A stretch of DNA of 64,000 bases from an uncultured Alistipes sp. (lineage in GTDB: Bacteria > Bacteroidota > Bacteroidia > Bacteroidales > UBA932): positions 1 to 64,000 of the forward strand of contig URSC01000008.1 of the NCBI GenBank assembly GCA_900550465.1, given 5' to 3'. The notes under the pieces are model-generated. The model was not told where the DNA came from, made no database searches, and was given only the letters and a program-made list of their open reading frames with translations. Positions within the stretch are counted from its first letter, which is position 1; each line of letters opens with the position of its first letter. Below, one piece after another: positions 25,415 through 34,943 of this stretch. A program made the translations under genes and the position numbers.

Positions 25415-26557
25415 ATGGACATGAGACCAATATACATCTGGCAATATCCTGAATGGCCGTCTTTTACATGGAATGATTCCAGGCTCATAGCCCTGCTCTC
25501 AGAGGTACGCAACCTCGAAGGAAAGATACAGGGAATGATGGGCGGACTGGGATTTGATGTGCAAAGCATGACTGCTCTCAATGTAATGACCGAGGATGTG
25601 CTGCGCTCAAACGAAATTGAGGGCGTAATATTGAATTCTGACAAAGTGCGGTCGTCCATCGCAAAGCATTTGGGAATTGACACCGCAGGTCTTCCACAAC
25701 CAGATCACTATACCGAAAGTGTTGTGCAGATTATGATGGATGCTGTGACAAACTGCAACAAACCACTCACCCCGGAACGCCTGTTCAACTGGCACGCCGC
25801 ATTGTTCCCTACCGGACGGAGCGGTATGTATCCGATTACAGTCGGGGCATACCGGACAGGCGGTGAGCCGATGCAGATAGTTTCCGGAGCGATGGGCAAA
25901 GAAAAAGTACATTACGAAGCACCGCCGTCAGATGTTGTCCCTGATATGATGACTGATTTTTTAAGGTGGATAAATTCTGACAACACCGTAACCGACCCTG
26001 TACTGAAAGCGGCAGTAGCACACTTATGGTTTGTCGCCATCCACCCATTTGATGACGGAAACGGGCGTTTGACGCGGACTATAACCGATATGCAGTTGGC
26101 CAAGGCAGATGGATTCCATTTGCGTTTTTACAGTATGTCAGCAGAGATACTGCGTGAAAAAAAGACCTATTACGAGATTTTGGAGCATACTACGAGCAAC
26201 TCTACAGATATTACAGAATGGCTTGAATGGTTCTTGAATACGATGAAAAGTTCCATACTCAGGGCAGAGGAAACTGTAAAGAGAGTTGTAAGCAAATCCT
26301 CTTTCTGGCAACGGCGCCGTGAAATACCGATGAACGAGAGACAGGTGAAAATGGTCAATATGCTTTGGGACGGCTTTACAGGCAAGCTCACATCCTCCAA
26401 ATGGGCAAAAATAACCAAGACATCACAAGCCACCGCCCTCAGGGACATAACTGACCTTATAGAGAAAGGCATACTGACAGCGGCAGCCGACGGCGGACGC
26501 AGTTCCAACTATTTGCTGAAAGACAATGCAGACCAATATAGCGGCAAAGAATGTTGA
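25415..26557 (+). CDS. Fic family protein, DUF4172 type
   Basis: 380 residues. The N-terminal DUF4172 segment (YIWQYPEWPSFTWN) leads to the inhibitory helix motif SNEIEG near residue 67 (S/T-xxx-E-G/N, class II Fic), then the catalytic motif HPFDDGNGRLTR near 210. A C-terminal winged-helix-like tail (TSQATALRDITDLIEKGIL) follows. It should transfer AMP to a Thr, Ser or Tyr of a target and be self-inhibited by the N-terminal helix. Such proteins are common near mobile elements. The start is set by the promoter, since its -7 box covers the longer TTG start. It stands alone. Confidence 0.88.
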   Translation: MDMRPIYIWQYPEWPSFTWNDSRLIALLSEVRNLEGKIQGMMGGLGFDVQSMTALNVMTEDVLRSNEIEGVILNSDKVRSSIAKHLGIDTAGLPQPDHYTESVVQIMMDAVTNCNKPLTPERLFNWHAALFPTGRSGMYPITVGAYRTGGEPMQIVSGAMGKEKVHYEAPPSDVVPDMMTDFLRWINSDNTVTDPVLKAAVAHLWFVAIHPFDDGNGRLTRTITDMQLAKADGFHLRFYSMSAEILREKKTYYEILEHTTSNSTDITEWLEWFLNTMKSSILRAEETVKRVVSKSSFWQRRREIPMNERQVKMVNMLWDGFTGKLTSSKWAKITKTSQATALRDITDLIEKGILTAAADGGRSSNYLLKDNADQYSGKEC

Positions 26558-26588
26558 AATACGGAACTACACAAAGGACACTCCAGAA

Positions 26589-27318
26589 TCAGAGTTTGTC
26601 CAGCTCCTGCATCATACGCGGGCGCCTTATGTATTTCTGCCGGAATAAGGCGATCAGCCCTGACACCGCCTCCGGTCCTCCGTTAAGTCTGCGCATCTGC
26701 CTAAGCACTTGCACTACATAGGGATAAGCCTTGACATTGATATTCTTCTCAGCATAATCTTGTATCAACGGAACGAACATTGCCAACAGCTGCTTAGAAT
26801 ACATATCCTTCAATACTTCCGAATACTGCATCAATGCTTCCAAGCGGCTGTCAGGTCCCAAATTGGCAATCAGATTAAGAAGACGGCCATGCTCCTTTTC
26901 CTCTTTGAATATCTTAGCCTTAGAGCAGGACGCATAGCTGGAGTAATCGCAGAGTCCGGCCTGGTCAATCAGCCTGTCAAGATACTCAGGCCACTCGTCA
27001 GCACTCACCAGCTCCTTTAGCCTCCGGTATTCCTCAATCGTAGGAGAGTTCATAAACAACTTGCGGGTGATATTCACCCGATGCTATACACCTCTCCACC
27101 TCGTCCTTGCGTATCTCCGGAAGATAAAGATAATGACGTACTGTATCTTCCGCATCTTTCACCCTGCCCAGACCGGTGAGGAGCACCACTTTCCGGCGCA
27201 CCCAGTCCGCAAGACGATATTCAGAATCTGTGGTCAGATGAGCATCTATCATTCGTCCCCGTCCATCACCTCTATGCATGGATATGCCATCCCCTCCGGC
27301 ATGTCCGGTGCCCCCCAC
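26589..27318 (-). pseudogene. C-terminal remains of a SWIM zinc finger protein, frameshifted
   Basis: Two overlapping frames match the helical repeats at the C-terminus of SWIM zinc finger family proteins: DSEYRLADWVRRKVVLLTGLGRVKDAEDTVRHYLYLPEI up to about 27040, and from about 27053 SPTIEEYRRLKELVSADEWPEYLDRL through the family-typical end, KYIRRPRMMQELDKL. About 60 residues of repeat seem missing at the frame change. The SWIM domain itself is gone: the 5' side joins the YwqG relic near 27250. Not functional as read. Confidence 0.6.
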
Positions 27319-27377
27319 CAGTGACTCCGTCCGGTGAGGTCCCGGTCTGTCAATCCTGTATCAATCCGTATTGCCAT
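27249..27377 (-). pseudogene. N-terminal remains of a YwqG/DUF1963-like protein
   Basis: ATG at 27375-27377; 42 codons reading MAIRIDTGLTDRDLTG and SHWWGAPDMPEGMAYP, the start of a YwqG-type (DUF1963) protein, then DGDE and a TGA at 27249-27251 where the SWIM relic begins. A -7 box at 27398-27405 is kept. The join looks like one deletion that removed the end of this gene and the start of the SWIM gene. Confidence 0.5.
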
Positions 27378-27397
27378 AAACTAAGTATCCAGCCTGA

Positions 27398-27405
27398 CAA
27401 AGCTA
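27398..27405 (-). promoter_or_regulatory. -7 box before the YwqG relic
   Basis: On the minus strand TAGCTTTG fits TAnnTTTG, 20 bases before the ATG at 27377. Confidence 0.45.
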
Positions 27406-27494
27406 CGAATTTTAGCGATACCGACCAAACATGCCGGCGGTCGGAATAATGCCGGAAGGTATTCGGATGAGACAGCAAGAGCCCTATAAACGCA

Positions 27495-27527
27495 AAAAGC
27501 GTGCAGTTCATGGAGCTGCACGCTTTT
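27495..27527 (-). terminator. Rho-independent terminator of dnaK
   Basis: A 12-bp perfect stem, AAAAGCGTGCAG (27495-27506) with CTGCACGCTTTT (27516-27527), and a 9-base loop. On the minus strand a T run follows. It lies 34 bases past the dnaK stop. Confidence 0.85.
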
Positions 27528-27560
27528 GCTTGCGATTTGGTATGTATTTACTTATCGGTG

Positions 27561-29492
27561 TTATTTGACTTCCTCATAGTCCACATCCTTGACATTGTCA
27601 TCACCGGAACCAGAGTTGGAGCCGCTGTTGGATGAGCTGCCGCCTGCCTGGCTGCCTGCTCCGGATGTGCCGGCTGAAGGACCTGACTGGGCGGCACGGG
27701 CCATATCCTCGGAAGCGGCGTGCCATGCGCTGTTCAGGGCCTCGGTTGCACGGTCGATATCGGAGATATTCTGAGACTTGTGGGCCTCCTTGAGCTGTCC
27801 GAGGGCATTCTCGATAGCACCCTTCTTGTCAGCGGGAATCTTGTCACCGTACTCCTTGAGGTTCTTCTCGCTCTGGAAGATGAGGGCATCGGCGCCGTTG
27901 ATCTTGTCGATCTTCTCACGCTCCGCCTTATCGGCAGCCTCGTTGGCCTTGGCCTCGTCGCGCATACGCTGGATCTCCTCCTCGCTCAGTCCGGAAGAGG
28001 CCTCGATACGTATCTTCTGCTCCTTGCCGGTAGCCTTGTCCTTGGCGGACACGTTCAGTATACCGTTGGCATCGATATCGAATGTCACCTCAATCTGAGG
28101 AACTCCACGGGGAGCGGGGGTAATGCCGTCGAGATGGAAGCGGCCGATGGTCTTGTTGTCACGGGCCATTGAACGCTCACCCTGCAGGACGTGAATCTCA
28201 ACTGAAGGCTGGTTGTCGCTGGCAGTCGAGAACACTTCCGACTTACGTGTAGGGATGGTTGTGTTGGCCTCTATCAGTTTGGTCATCACGCCTCCGAGGG
28301 TCTCGATACCGAGGGACAGAGGAGTTACGTCCAGCAGGAGGACATCCTTCACGTCTCCGGCAAGCACTCCACCCTGAATGGCTGCACCAACGGCCACTAC
28401 TTCATCGGGGTTGACACCCTTGTTGGGAGCCTTTCCGAAGAACTTCTCAACGATCTGCTGGATGGCAGGGATACGTGTAGAACCTCCGACGAGCAGTACC
28501 TCATCTATGTCGGATACCTTCAGGCCGGCATCGGAGACAGCCTTGCGGCAAGGCTCGATGGTCCTCTGGATCAGGTCATCGCATATCTGCTCGAACTTAG
28601 CCCTGGTAAGGGTCTTGACCAGGTGTTTGGGCACACCGTCCACAGGCATGATGTAAGGCAGGTTGATCTCAGTGGAGGTCTGGCTTGAAAGCTCGATCTT
28701 GGCCTTCTCGGCAGCCTCTTTCAGTCTCTGCAGGGCCATGGGATCCTTTCTGAGGTCCACACCCGGATTGTCATTCATGAACTCGGTTGCCATCCAGTCG
28801 ATGATTCTGTGGTCGAAGTCATCACCGCCGAGGTGCGTATCACCGTTGGTGGACTTGACCTCGAAGACTCCGTCGCCGAGCTCGAGAATCGATATATCGA
28901 ATGTACCGCCGCCGAGGTCGTAGACAGCCACCTTCATATCATTCTTCTTCTTGTCCATACCGTATGCCAGTGCGGCTGCGGTAGGCTCGTTGATGATACG
29001 CTTTACCTTCAGTCCGGCAATCTCACCGGCCTCCTTGGTAGCCTGCCTCTGCGAGTCGCTGAAGTAGGCGGGCACTGTGATGACTGCCTCCGAAACCTCC
29101 TGTCCGAGATAGTCCTCGGCAGTCTTCTTCATCTTCTGAAGAATCATCGCCGAAATCTCCTGAGGAGAATAGAGACGGCCGTCGATGTCTACACGTACAG
29201 TGCCGTTGTCGCCGCGCACTACCTTGTAAGGCACGCGGGATATCTCGTTCTGAACCCTGTCATAAGGCTCACCCATGAATCTCTTGATAGAGAAGATGGT
29301 CTTGTTGGGGTTGGTGATCGCCTGCCTCTTGGCGGGGTCGCCGATCTTCCTTTCCCCGTTGTCCGTAAATGCCACTACCGAAGGAGTGGTCCTCTTGCCC
29401 TCGCTGTTGATAATCACTGTGGGCTCGTTACCTTCCATCACTGCTACGCAGGAGTTGGTGGTTCCAAGGTCTATACCGATAATCTTTCCCAT
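27561..29492 (-). CDS. dnaK: Hsp70 chaperone DnaK
   Basis: A 643-residue cytoplasmic chaperone. The nucleotide-binding domain begins IGIDLGTTNSCVAVMEG and contains AYFSDSQRQATKEAGEIAGL, IINEPTAAALAYG, VYDLGGGTFDISIL and VLLVGGSTRIPAIQ. The substrate domain includes DVTPLSLGIETLGGV. The C-terminus has the Gly/Ser-rich linker and the acidic tail DDNVKDVDYEEVK. Neither grpE nor dnaJ is adjacent. The A-rich stretch just before the ATG (poly-A/T, no Shine-Dalgarno) is typical of well-expressed Bacteroidota genes. I find no clean -7 box in the 177 bases shared with panB. Confidence 0.97.
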   Translation of the reverse strand: MGKIIGIDLGTTNSCVAVMEGNEPTVIINSEGKRTTPSVVAFTDNGERKIGDPAKRQAITNPNKTIFSIKRFMGEPYDRVQNEISRVPYKVVRGDNGTVRVDIDGRLYSPQEISAMILQKMKKTAEDYLGQEVSEAVITVPAYFSDSQRQATKEAGEIAGLKVKRIINEPTAAALAYGMDKKKNDMKVAVYDLGGGTFDISILELGDGVFEVKSTNGDTHLGGDDFDHRIIDWMATEFMNDNPGVDLRKDPMALQRLKEAAEKAKIELSSQTSTEINLPYIMPVDGVPKHLVKTLTRAKFEQICDDLIQRTIEPCRKAVSDAGLKVSDIDEVLLVGGSTRIPAIQQIVEKFFGKAPNKGVNPDEVVAVGAAIQGGVLAGDVKDVLLLDVTPLSLGIETLGGVMTKLIEANTTIPTRKSEVFSTASDNQPSVEIHVLQGERSMARDNKTIGRFHLDGITPAPRGVPQIEVTFDIDANGILNVSAKDKATGKEQKIRIEASSGLSEEEIQRMRDEAKANEAADKAEREKIDKINGADALIFQSEKNLKEYGDKIPADKKGAIENALGQLKEAHKSQNISDIDRATEALNSAWHAASEDMARAAQSGPSAGTSGAGSQAGGSSSNSGSNSGSGDDNVKDVDYEEVK

Positions 29493-29669
29493 AATTCTTA
29501 TATTTTTTAATTTTTTTCTACAATTGCCGCCGCCTGATTTTCAAGCGGTCGAAACTCTCTTACTCCAAGATTATGCCAAATGCCGAAAACTGACAACATG
29601 TCATATTGGAATTGTGATAATTATTCTCTTCCTTTGCAGGTCCAAATCCAAGATAAAACAGGCAAAGAC

Positions 29670-30485
29670 ATGTCAACAGAAGGCAACGTAAGGGTAATGA
29701 CCACCCACAGACTACTGGAAATGAAGCAGAAAGGCGAGAAAATCGCCATGCTCACAGCATACGATTTCACATCGGCCCGCATAGTGGACGAGGCAGGGAT
29801 AGACGTGGTCCTCGTCGGAGACTCGGCCGCCAACGTGATGGCCGGACACGAGACCACCATCCCCATCACCGTCGACCAGATGATCTACCACGCCCAGAGC
29901 GTGACCCGCGCCGCCAAGAACCCTCTGATAGTGGTGGACATGCCCTTCGGCTCCTATCAGGGCAATTCCAAGATGGCTGTCAGCAATGCCATCCGCATCA
30001 TGAAGGAATCGGAGGCCGACGCAGTGAAAATAGAGGGCGGAATGGAAATCCTCGAGTCAGTCGAGCGCATCCTCTCGTCCGGCATCCCGGTAATGGGCCA
30101 TCTGGGCCTCACCCCCCAGTCGATACACAAGTTCGGCACCTATGCTGTCAGGGCAAAGGAAGAGGAGGAAGCCGAAAAGCTGCTGCAGGATGCGGTAGCC
30201 CTGGAAAATGCGGGATGTTTCGCTCTGGTGCTGGAGAAAATACCGGCAATGCTCGGCAAGAAGGTCGCCGAGACTCTCAAAATCCCCGTAATAGGAATAG
30301 GTGCGGGCAAATACGTCGACGGCCAGGTCCTCGTGATGCACGACATGCTCGGACTGACGACCAAGTTCTCTCCCAGGTTCCTCCGCCGCTACGCTGACCT
30401 GCACGACATCAGCCTCAAGGCATTCCGCCAGTACATCGAAGATGTAAAGTCCTGTGATTTCCCCAATGACAACGAGCAGTACTAG
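29670..30485 (+). CDS. panB: 3-methyl-2-oxobutanoate hydroxymethyltransferase
   Basis: The first committed step of pantothenate and CoA synthesis: ketopantoate from 2-oxoisovalerate and methylene-tetrahydrofolate. Family motifs are MLTAYDFTSARIVDEAGIDVVLVGDS, MPFGSYQ, AVKIEGG, VMGHLGLTPQS and IGIGAG. The ATG at 29670 (MSTEGNVRVMT) gives 271 residues, the normal length; an upstream start at 29580 would add 30 non-homologous residues. The 3' end overlaps the pseudouridine synthase gene. Confidence 0.95.
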   Translation: MSTEGNVRVMTTHRLLEMKQKGEKIAMLTAYDFTSARIVDEAGIDVVLVGDSAANVMAGHETTIPITVDQMIYHAQSVTRAAKNPLIVVDMPFGSYQGNSKMAVSNAIRIMKESEADAVKIEGGMEILESVERILSSGIPVMGHLGLTPQSIHKFGTYAVRAKEEEEAEKLLQDAVALENAGCFALVLEKIPAMLGKKVAETLKIPVIGIGAGKYVDGQVLVMHDMLGLTTKFSPRFLRRYADLHDISLKAFRQYIEDVKSCDFPNDNEQY

Positions 30486-31179
30486 TCCATACCGGACACT
30501 CTCCCCGGAGGAGACGGAGGACATCGCCTCCCGCATCCTCTATGAGGACAACCACGTACTGGTCCTGAACAAGCGCCCCGGCGAGATAGTCCAAGGCGAC
30601 AAGACCGGCGACGAGCCTCTGGTCGAGAAACTCAAGGCTTTCATCGCCCTCCGCGACGGAAAGCCCGGCCAGGTGTTCATGGGTGTGCCCCACCGCCTCG
30701 ACCGTCCGGTCAGCGGGGCCGTCATCCTGGCCAAGACCTCCAAGGCCCTGACCCGCCTCTCCGCCGCCTTCCGGGAGGGAAATGCCGGGAAGGTCTACTG
30801 GGCCCTGGTGGAGAATGCCCCCGTACCTCCGGAAGGGGAGATCCGTACCTGGCTCACCCGCAACGAGAAGCAGAACAAATCCTACAGCCATCCGCAGCCG
30901 CAGCCCGGAGCCAAGGAGGCCCTCCTGCGCTACCGCCTGCTGCGTCCTACCAGGAAATATTTTCTGGTGGAGGTGGAGCTGCTCACCGGCCGCCATCACC
31001 AGATCCGCTGCCAGCTTGCATCCATCGGCTGCCCCATCAAGGGCGACCTCAAATACGGAGCGCGGCGCTCCAACCCGGACGGCAGCATAAGCCTGCACGC
31101 CCGCCAGGTGACATTTCTCCATCCCACCCGGAAGGAGCCGGTGACTGTCACCGCTCCCACTCCCATGGAGGAGATGTAG
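30466..31179 (+). CDS. RluA-family RNA pseudouridine synthase
   Basis: 237 residues, with the RluA catalytic motif GVPHRLDRPVSGAVI (catalytic Asp near residue 77) and RHHQIRCQLASIGCPIKGDLKYG near the end. No S4 domain, so it is of the short RluA/RluC-core type that modifies rRNA or tRNA; the target site is not predictable. Start at the ATG of MTTSSTSPY; it overlaps the end of panB by 20 bases and is probably co-transcribed. Three bases past its stop lies the end of the opposing transglycosylase gene. Confidence 0.9.
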   Translation: MTTSSTSPYRTLSPEETEDIASRILYEDNHVLVLNKRPGEIVQGDKTGDEPLVEKLKAFIALRDGKPGQVFMGVPHRLDRPVSGAVILAKTSKALTRLSAAFREGNAGKVYWALVENAPVPPEGEIRTWLTRNEKQNKSYSHPQPQPGAKEALLRYRLLRPTRKYFLVEVELLTGRHHQIRCQLASIGCPIKGDLKYGARRSNPDGSISLHARQVTFLHPTRKEPVTVTAPTPMEEM

Positions 31180-31182
31180 CCC

Positions 31183-32253
31183 CTACCCTTCCACTACTGT
31201 ACGGTATTCCTCGTATTTGGACAGAACATCCCTGACATACTGGACGGTCTCCCGCCCGCGGAACCTCCCGTGACGGAGAAAGTCCGCCTCCTCGACATAC
31301 TCCTGCTCGACCATCAGCGGAATGGTCGCCGCCACCGTCTCCCAGTCCGTAAAGTCGCGGCCCTGGTCGAGAGTGAAGTTGATGCAGTCCTCGATACGGC
31401 TCTCTCCGGCATTGTATGCTGCGAGGGTGAATTTCACCACATTGACCGAGTCGAAGCCCATGTTCTGGTAGCGGCGCTCGATGTGCCTGAGATGCATTGT
31501 CCCGGCCTTGATATTTTCCTCCGGGCTGAACAGGTCCGTGATGCCGTAGACTGCGGCCGTGGAGCGCATCACCTGCATCAGACCCGTCGCCCCGCGCCTG
31601 GAATACGCTCCTATCGAGAAGCGGGACTCCTTGAATATCACCGCCGAAAGCAGCCTCCAGTCCCAGCCCAGAAGGCCGCAGTGCCGCTTGACTGTCTCAT
31701 CGTACGGGGAGATGCGGTCCGTGCGCGTGCCTGCCTTGATATAGGGTTCCAGACTGTAGGAACGGAAAAACCTTTTCTCCATGTCCGCGTACTCAGCGCT
31801 GTGGACCATACGGCCCAGCCATCTGTTGGCCCGGTACAGCAGCCCCTGGTCCCCGCTCCGCACCGCCCAGGCATAGCCCCGGAACGGCATGGTAAGGGCG
31901 ACGGCTCCTGCATGGTCGGCGGGGATGGAGTCAGAGACACTGACAGCCACCATGTCCACCTGTCCGTCCTCCAGCATCTGCCAGCAGTTCCGCCTCTCAT
32001 ACACACCGGAAAAGCCCATGCGGACATTCATGGTATCCGCCATCGAGGTCAGCATGGTGTACTGGAAGCCGGTAAGGAAGCCTTTGCCGGTATACATGCC
32101 GCTGCGGATGTTGATGCACGCGGTGAGTGAATCCCTGACCGGGAATGAATCCGGATCCAGGGCGCTCCGGTCCGGCCTCTCACACAGTCTTAGGAGATTG
32201 CCCAGAACGAATATAGCCGCTACGGCTACAGCTGTCTTCCATAGTCTGCCCAT
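31183..32253 (-). CDS. MltF-like lytic transglycosylase
   Basis: 356 residues with an N-terminal helix (RLWKTAVAVAAIFVLGNLL) that anchors or exports it. Residues 40-190 resemble a solute-binding (SBP_bac_3) domain, and residues 200-350 an SLT domain with catalytic Glu in VIFKESRFSIGAYSRRGATGLMQVM, then FTLAAYNAGESRI. This is the MltF layout: a membrane-bound enzyme that cleaves peptidoglycan glycan strands. The start MGRLWK (32253) sits 10 bases after the porin stop and exposes the signal helix; a longer frame to 32394 has no such helix and lies in the porin gene. Confidence 0.88.
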   Translation of the reverse strand: MGRLWKTAVAVAAIFVLGNLLRLCERPDRSALDPDSFPVRDSLTACINIRSGMYTGKGFLTGFQYTMLTSMADTMNVRMGFSGVYERRNCWQMLEDGQVDMVAVSVSDSIPADHAGAVALTMPFRGYAWAVRSGDQGLLYRANRWLGRMVHSAEYADMEKRFFRSYSLEPYIKAGTRTDRISPYDETVKRHCGLLGWDWRLLSAVIFKESRFSIGAYSRRGATGLMQVMRSTAAVYGITDLFSPEENIKAGTMHLRHIERRYQNMGFDSVNVVKFTLAAYNAGESRIEDCINFTLDQGRDFTDWETVAATIPLMVEQEYVEEADFLRHGRFRGRETVQYVRDVLSKYEEYRTVVEG

Positions 32254-32263
32254 AGTCCTGTCC

Positions 32264-34921
32264 TTACTCGATGTAGAAGGGCCAGTGGATTCCGACCTTG
32301 AAGCCGCGGTAGGGCTTGATGTAGTGATATGCAGAGAACATATTGCCTCCGTCGGGCCATCCCTGTCCGACATTGATGACCTTGATGAAGACATTGACCC
32401 GCTTCCACTGCATGTTGAGGAAGACGTCGATATAGGGATTGTAGCCTATGAGTTCCCGCGTCTGGAGCTGGAATGTGCCCAGAGCGGGGTTGTACGCCGG
32501 AGCGTAGTAGGGAGTGTTCATGGTGGCGTCGGCGCCGATCTGCACTGTCAGTACGTTCCTGACGGCCTCCAGCTCGAGATAGTACCGCATGTGGAAGGTC
32601 AGCATCGGCAGGGGCAGTACGTCCCGGTTAGAGGAGTACTGGAAAAGTATTTTGTTGTCCAGATGGAACTTCCACAGTTTGAAATCCTTGCGCACATAAC
32701 CGCTCATCACGTTGATCAGGCCGCCGTGCTGACGGATGACACCCAGAGTGTCGTTGTAGAGATAGTTGTTGAGCAGGCCGTAGCTGAACGACGCTTGCAG
32801 CCGCCACTTAGGGATATCCAGAAAGGCCTCTGCCTTGGTGGTGGACGTCTTGCCGAAGTCATTGTCCCAGACATAGTGGTTGGAGTAATAATGCTGGGAG
32901 AACCAGTCCGGTTCCTTGAGCGAGGTGCTGAACTTGCCGCCCAGGACTATGGGCTCGGACTTGTCCCTGAACGGATAGAACGACACGTCCACATCGGCAT
33001 CCACGCTGAAGTCGTTCTGCCAGTATCCGAGGAAACTGTAGCGGGCCTGAGCCCCCCAGTTCAGGTACTTGCGGTATTGTCCCCGGGCTCCGGCGTAGAC
33101 ATAGAGGTCGTGCAGGCTCCTGTTGCCGTTGCCTGTCAGGAACATATCCGGATTGAAGGCATAGATGCTGTTCCACTGATATCCCAGTCCGCCGCTGATC
33201 TGCGATACCACGGCATCGCGGGCCCAGGGCTGGAGCTTGAAGAAGAGCTTGTTGTCGATGGTCAGCATCCGGGTAGAGTCGGCCGACGAGGTGGGATTGA
33301 TGTAGAACATGTTGTTGTAGAAATTCCGTCCTACCTCATCGTTTAGGGCTATGTTGTCAGTATAGTAGCGGTAGTATCTGGTCACTTCCCCGACATGTCC
33401 CACCGACAGCATGGGGCCATCCCCGGCACTGCCGAAAAGCAGGGAGTCGGCCAGGGCAGTATATATCTCATCCTCTGAAGGCGGCAGGAGTGTGTCCATC
33501 ACCGAGGCCCTCAGCAGGGAATCGGCGACAGGGTCCACCGGCTGAGGCATCGCGGGGGCTGCTGTATCAGCCGGCACCGAAAGGGAGTCCGCGGCCTGGG
33601 CCATAAGGCTATCCGCCAGCGGCGGCAGCGCCGCGCTGTCAGCCGGTGCGGGCAGCTGACCACCGGCCGCCGTACTGTCAGCCGCACCGGTGTCCGCAGG
33701 CATCCGGGCCGCCTCGACAGCCGCATCCACGGCCTCGGCATACCTCTGCATCCTGAGAGCCACTATGGAATCCACCGCCGCGGCCAGCACCGAATCCTCC
33801 TCCATGGCCTTGCGCAGCCTCCGGGACTTGGACTCGAGATGGATATTGTACGAATGGTCTATGAAGAAGGTATTCCTGGAGAGCTTGTTCTGAGCATCCT
33901 GCAGATTGACCGCTATGGTCTTGGCGTCCACCGTCGTATCGCGGACCATGTAGGAGTCCTGGATACCGCCGTTCTCCTGCCGGGTGATATTGTGGTGGAT
34001 GAGTCCGGCATGGGCGATATAGTTGCGGCCCAGATAGTTGGCGCTCACTTCAAGAGAGTTGTTCACCGTCTTTTCATTCTCCAGCATACCCAGAGCCTTC
34101 CAGCCCTGGTAGAGGACAGCCAGATTGAGTTCCGGAGTTATGTTCTGGGTGTGCAGGAAACGCACGTTGGTCTCCTCCTTGTCCTTGAAGGCGAAGATGG
34201 TGCCCCAGTAGGCCAGTTCGGTGTACGGCGCCTTGACATTGTAGAACGGCATATTCTCCGGCACATGAGAATAGGTGATATACGGTGCATAGGCCTTGAA
34301 GCGGTCCAGCTCCCGGCGGCGGAAGAAGTTGACATTCTGCACAGCGGAGCCTACTGTACCGAGATACACGGCGTCCAGGTCCTCCTTGTAGAACGGATAT
34401 TCGGTGAACCAGTCATTGAACGTGGTGTCCATGTGCATGTGCCGGTACTCGTTGATATACGGTCCGGTATTCCACGATAGTATCCTCTTGTAATACAAGC
34501 TGTCAGGGACAAATCCGGTTTCCAGCACCCTCGGCTTGGACCAGCGTATACTGTCCCTTATACCCTTCAGGCTGTCGCGGACCCGGCGGGCGCTGTCCCG
34601 GGCCATCTCCCTCAGTTCCCAGGGCTCATACTCCTTCGTGCCGGAGGCAGTGTCGGCGGAGGCGGTGCTGTCGGCCATGCCCGTTGTGTCAATCCCGGAC
34701 GAAAGGGAATCCGGCAACAATGCCGTAGAATCCGGCAGCATCACCGTTGAGTCAGCCGTATTCAGCGAATCTCCTCCCTTAGGAACCGTATCCTGCGGGA
34801 AACCGGTCTGCACAAGCCGGATATAAGGCATGGACATACCTCTTATAATATATGCCGAGCATGGCAGCATCAGCATGACGGCGCACGCGCACAGTATGTC
34901 CCTTAACCTTTTTCTGTCCAT
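32264..34921 (-). CDS. putative outer-membrane porin, Porin_10 type
   Basis: 885 residues. A signal segment lies near residues 8-25 (ILCACAVMLMLPCSAYII), followed by Asp-Ser-rich low complexity (about 50-95), a beta-rich barrel domain, and a second Ala-Pro-Asp-Ser-rich insertion at about 405-470. The C-terminal barrel is rich in aromatic alternations and ends GFKVGIHWPFYIE. It resembles the Bacteroidetes putative porin family (Porin_10); the solute is unknown. It is followed 10 bases on by the transglycosylase, probably in one transcript. A -7 box sits 7 bases before the ATG. Confidence 0.8.
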   Translation of the reverse strand: MDRKRLRDILCACAVMLMLPCSAYIIRGMSMPYIRLVQTGFPQDTVPKGGDSLNTADSTVMLPDSTALLPDSLSSGIDTTGMADSTASADTASGTKEYEPWELREMARDSARRVRDSLKGIRDSIRWSKPRVLETGFVPDSLYYKRILSWNTGPYINEYRHMHMDTTFNDWFTEYPFYKEDLDAVYLGTVGSAVQNVNFFRRRELDRFKAYAPYITYSHVPENMPFYNVKAPYTELAYWGTIFAFKDKEETNVRFLHTQNITPELNLAVLYQGWKALGMLENEKTVNNSLEVSANYLGRNYIAHAGLIHHNITRQENGGIQDSYMVRDTTVDAKTIAVNLQDAQNKLSRNTFFIDHSYNIHLESKSRRLRKAMEEDSVLAAAVDSIVALRMQRYAEAVDAAVEAARMPADTGAADSTAAGGQLPAPADSAALPPLADSLMAQAADSLSVPADTAAPAMPQPVDPVADSLLRASVMDTLLPPSEDEIYTALADSLLFGSAGDGPMLSVGHVGEVTRYYRYYTDNIALNDEVGRNFYNNMFYINPTSSADSTRMLTIDNKLFFKLQPWARDAVVSQISGGLGYQWNSIYAFNPDMFLTGNGNRSLHDLYVYAGARGQYRKYLNWGAQARYSFLGYWQNDFSVDADVDVSFYPFRDKSEPIVLGGKFSTSLKEPDWFSQHYYSNHYVWDNDFGKTSTTKAEAFLDIPKWRLQASFSYGLLNNYLYNDTLGVIRQHGGLINVMSGYVRKDFKLWKFHLDNKILFQYSSNRDVLPLPMLTFHMRYYLELEAVRNVLTVQIGADATMNTPYYAPAYNPALGTFQLQTRELIGYNPYIDVFLNMQWKRVNVFIKVINVGQGWPDGGNMFSAYHYIKPYRGFKVGIHWPFYIE

Positions 34922-34928
34922 AAGAGTG

Positions 34929-34936
34929 CAAATATA
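34929..34936 (-). promoter_or_regulatory. -7 box of the porin promoter, next to the ATG
   Basis: On the minus strand TATATTTG is followed by 7 bases and the ATG at 34921, so the transcript would have almost no leader. No good -33 box. Confidence 0.5.
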
Positions 34937-34943
34937 GGGGATT

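Noticed and set aside
29580..29669. Upstream 30-codon extension of panB
   Set aside because: The extension has no homology and the ATG at 29670 gives the family's normal length.
31889..33346. 485-codon plus-strand frame over the transglycosylase and porin
   Set aside because: Antisense to two well-supported genes, low-complexity translation.
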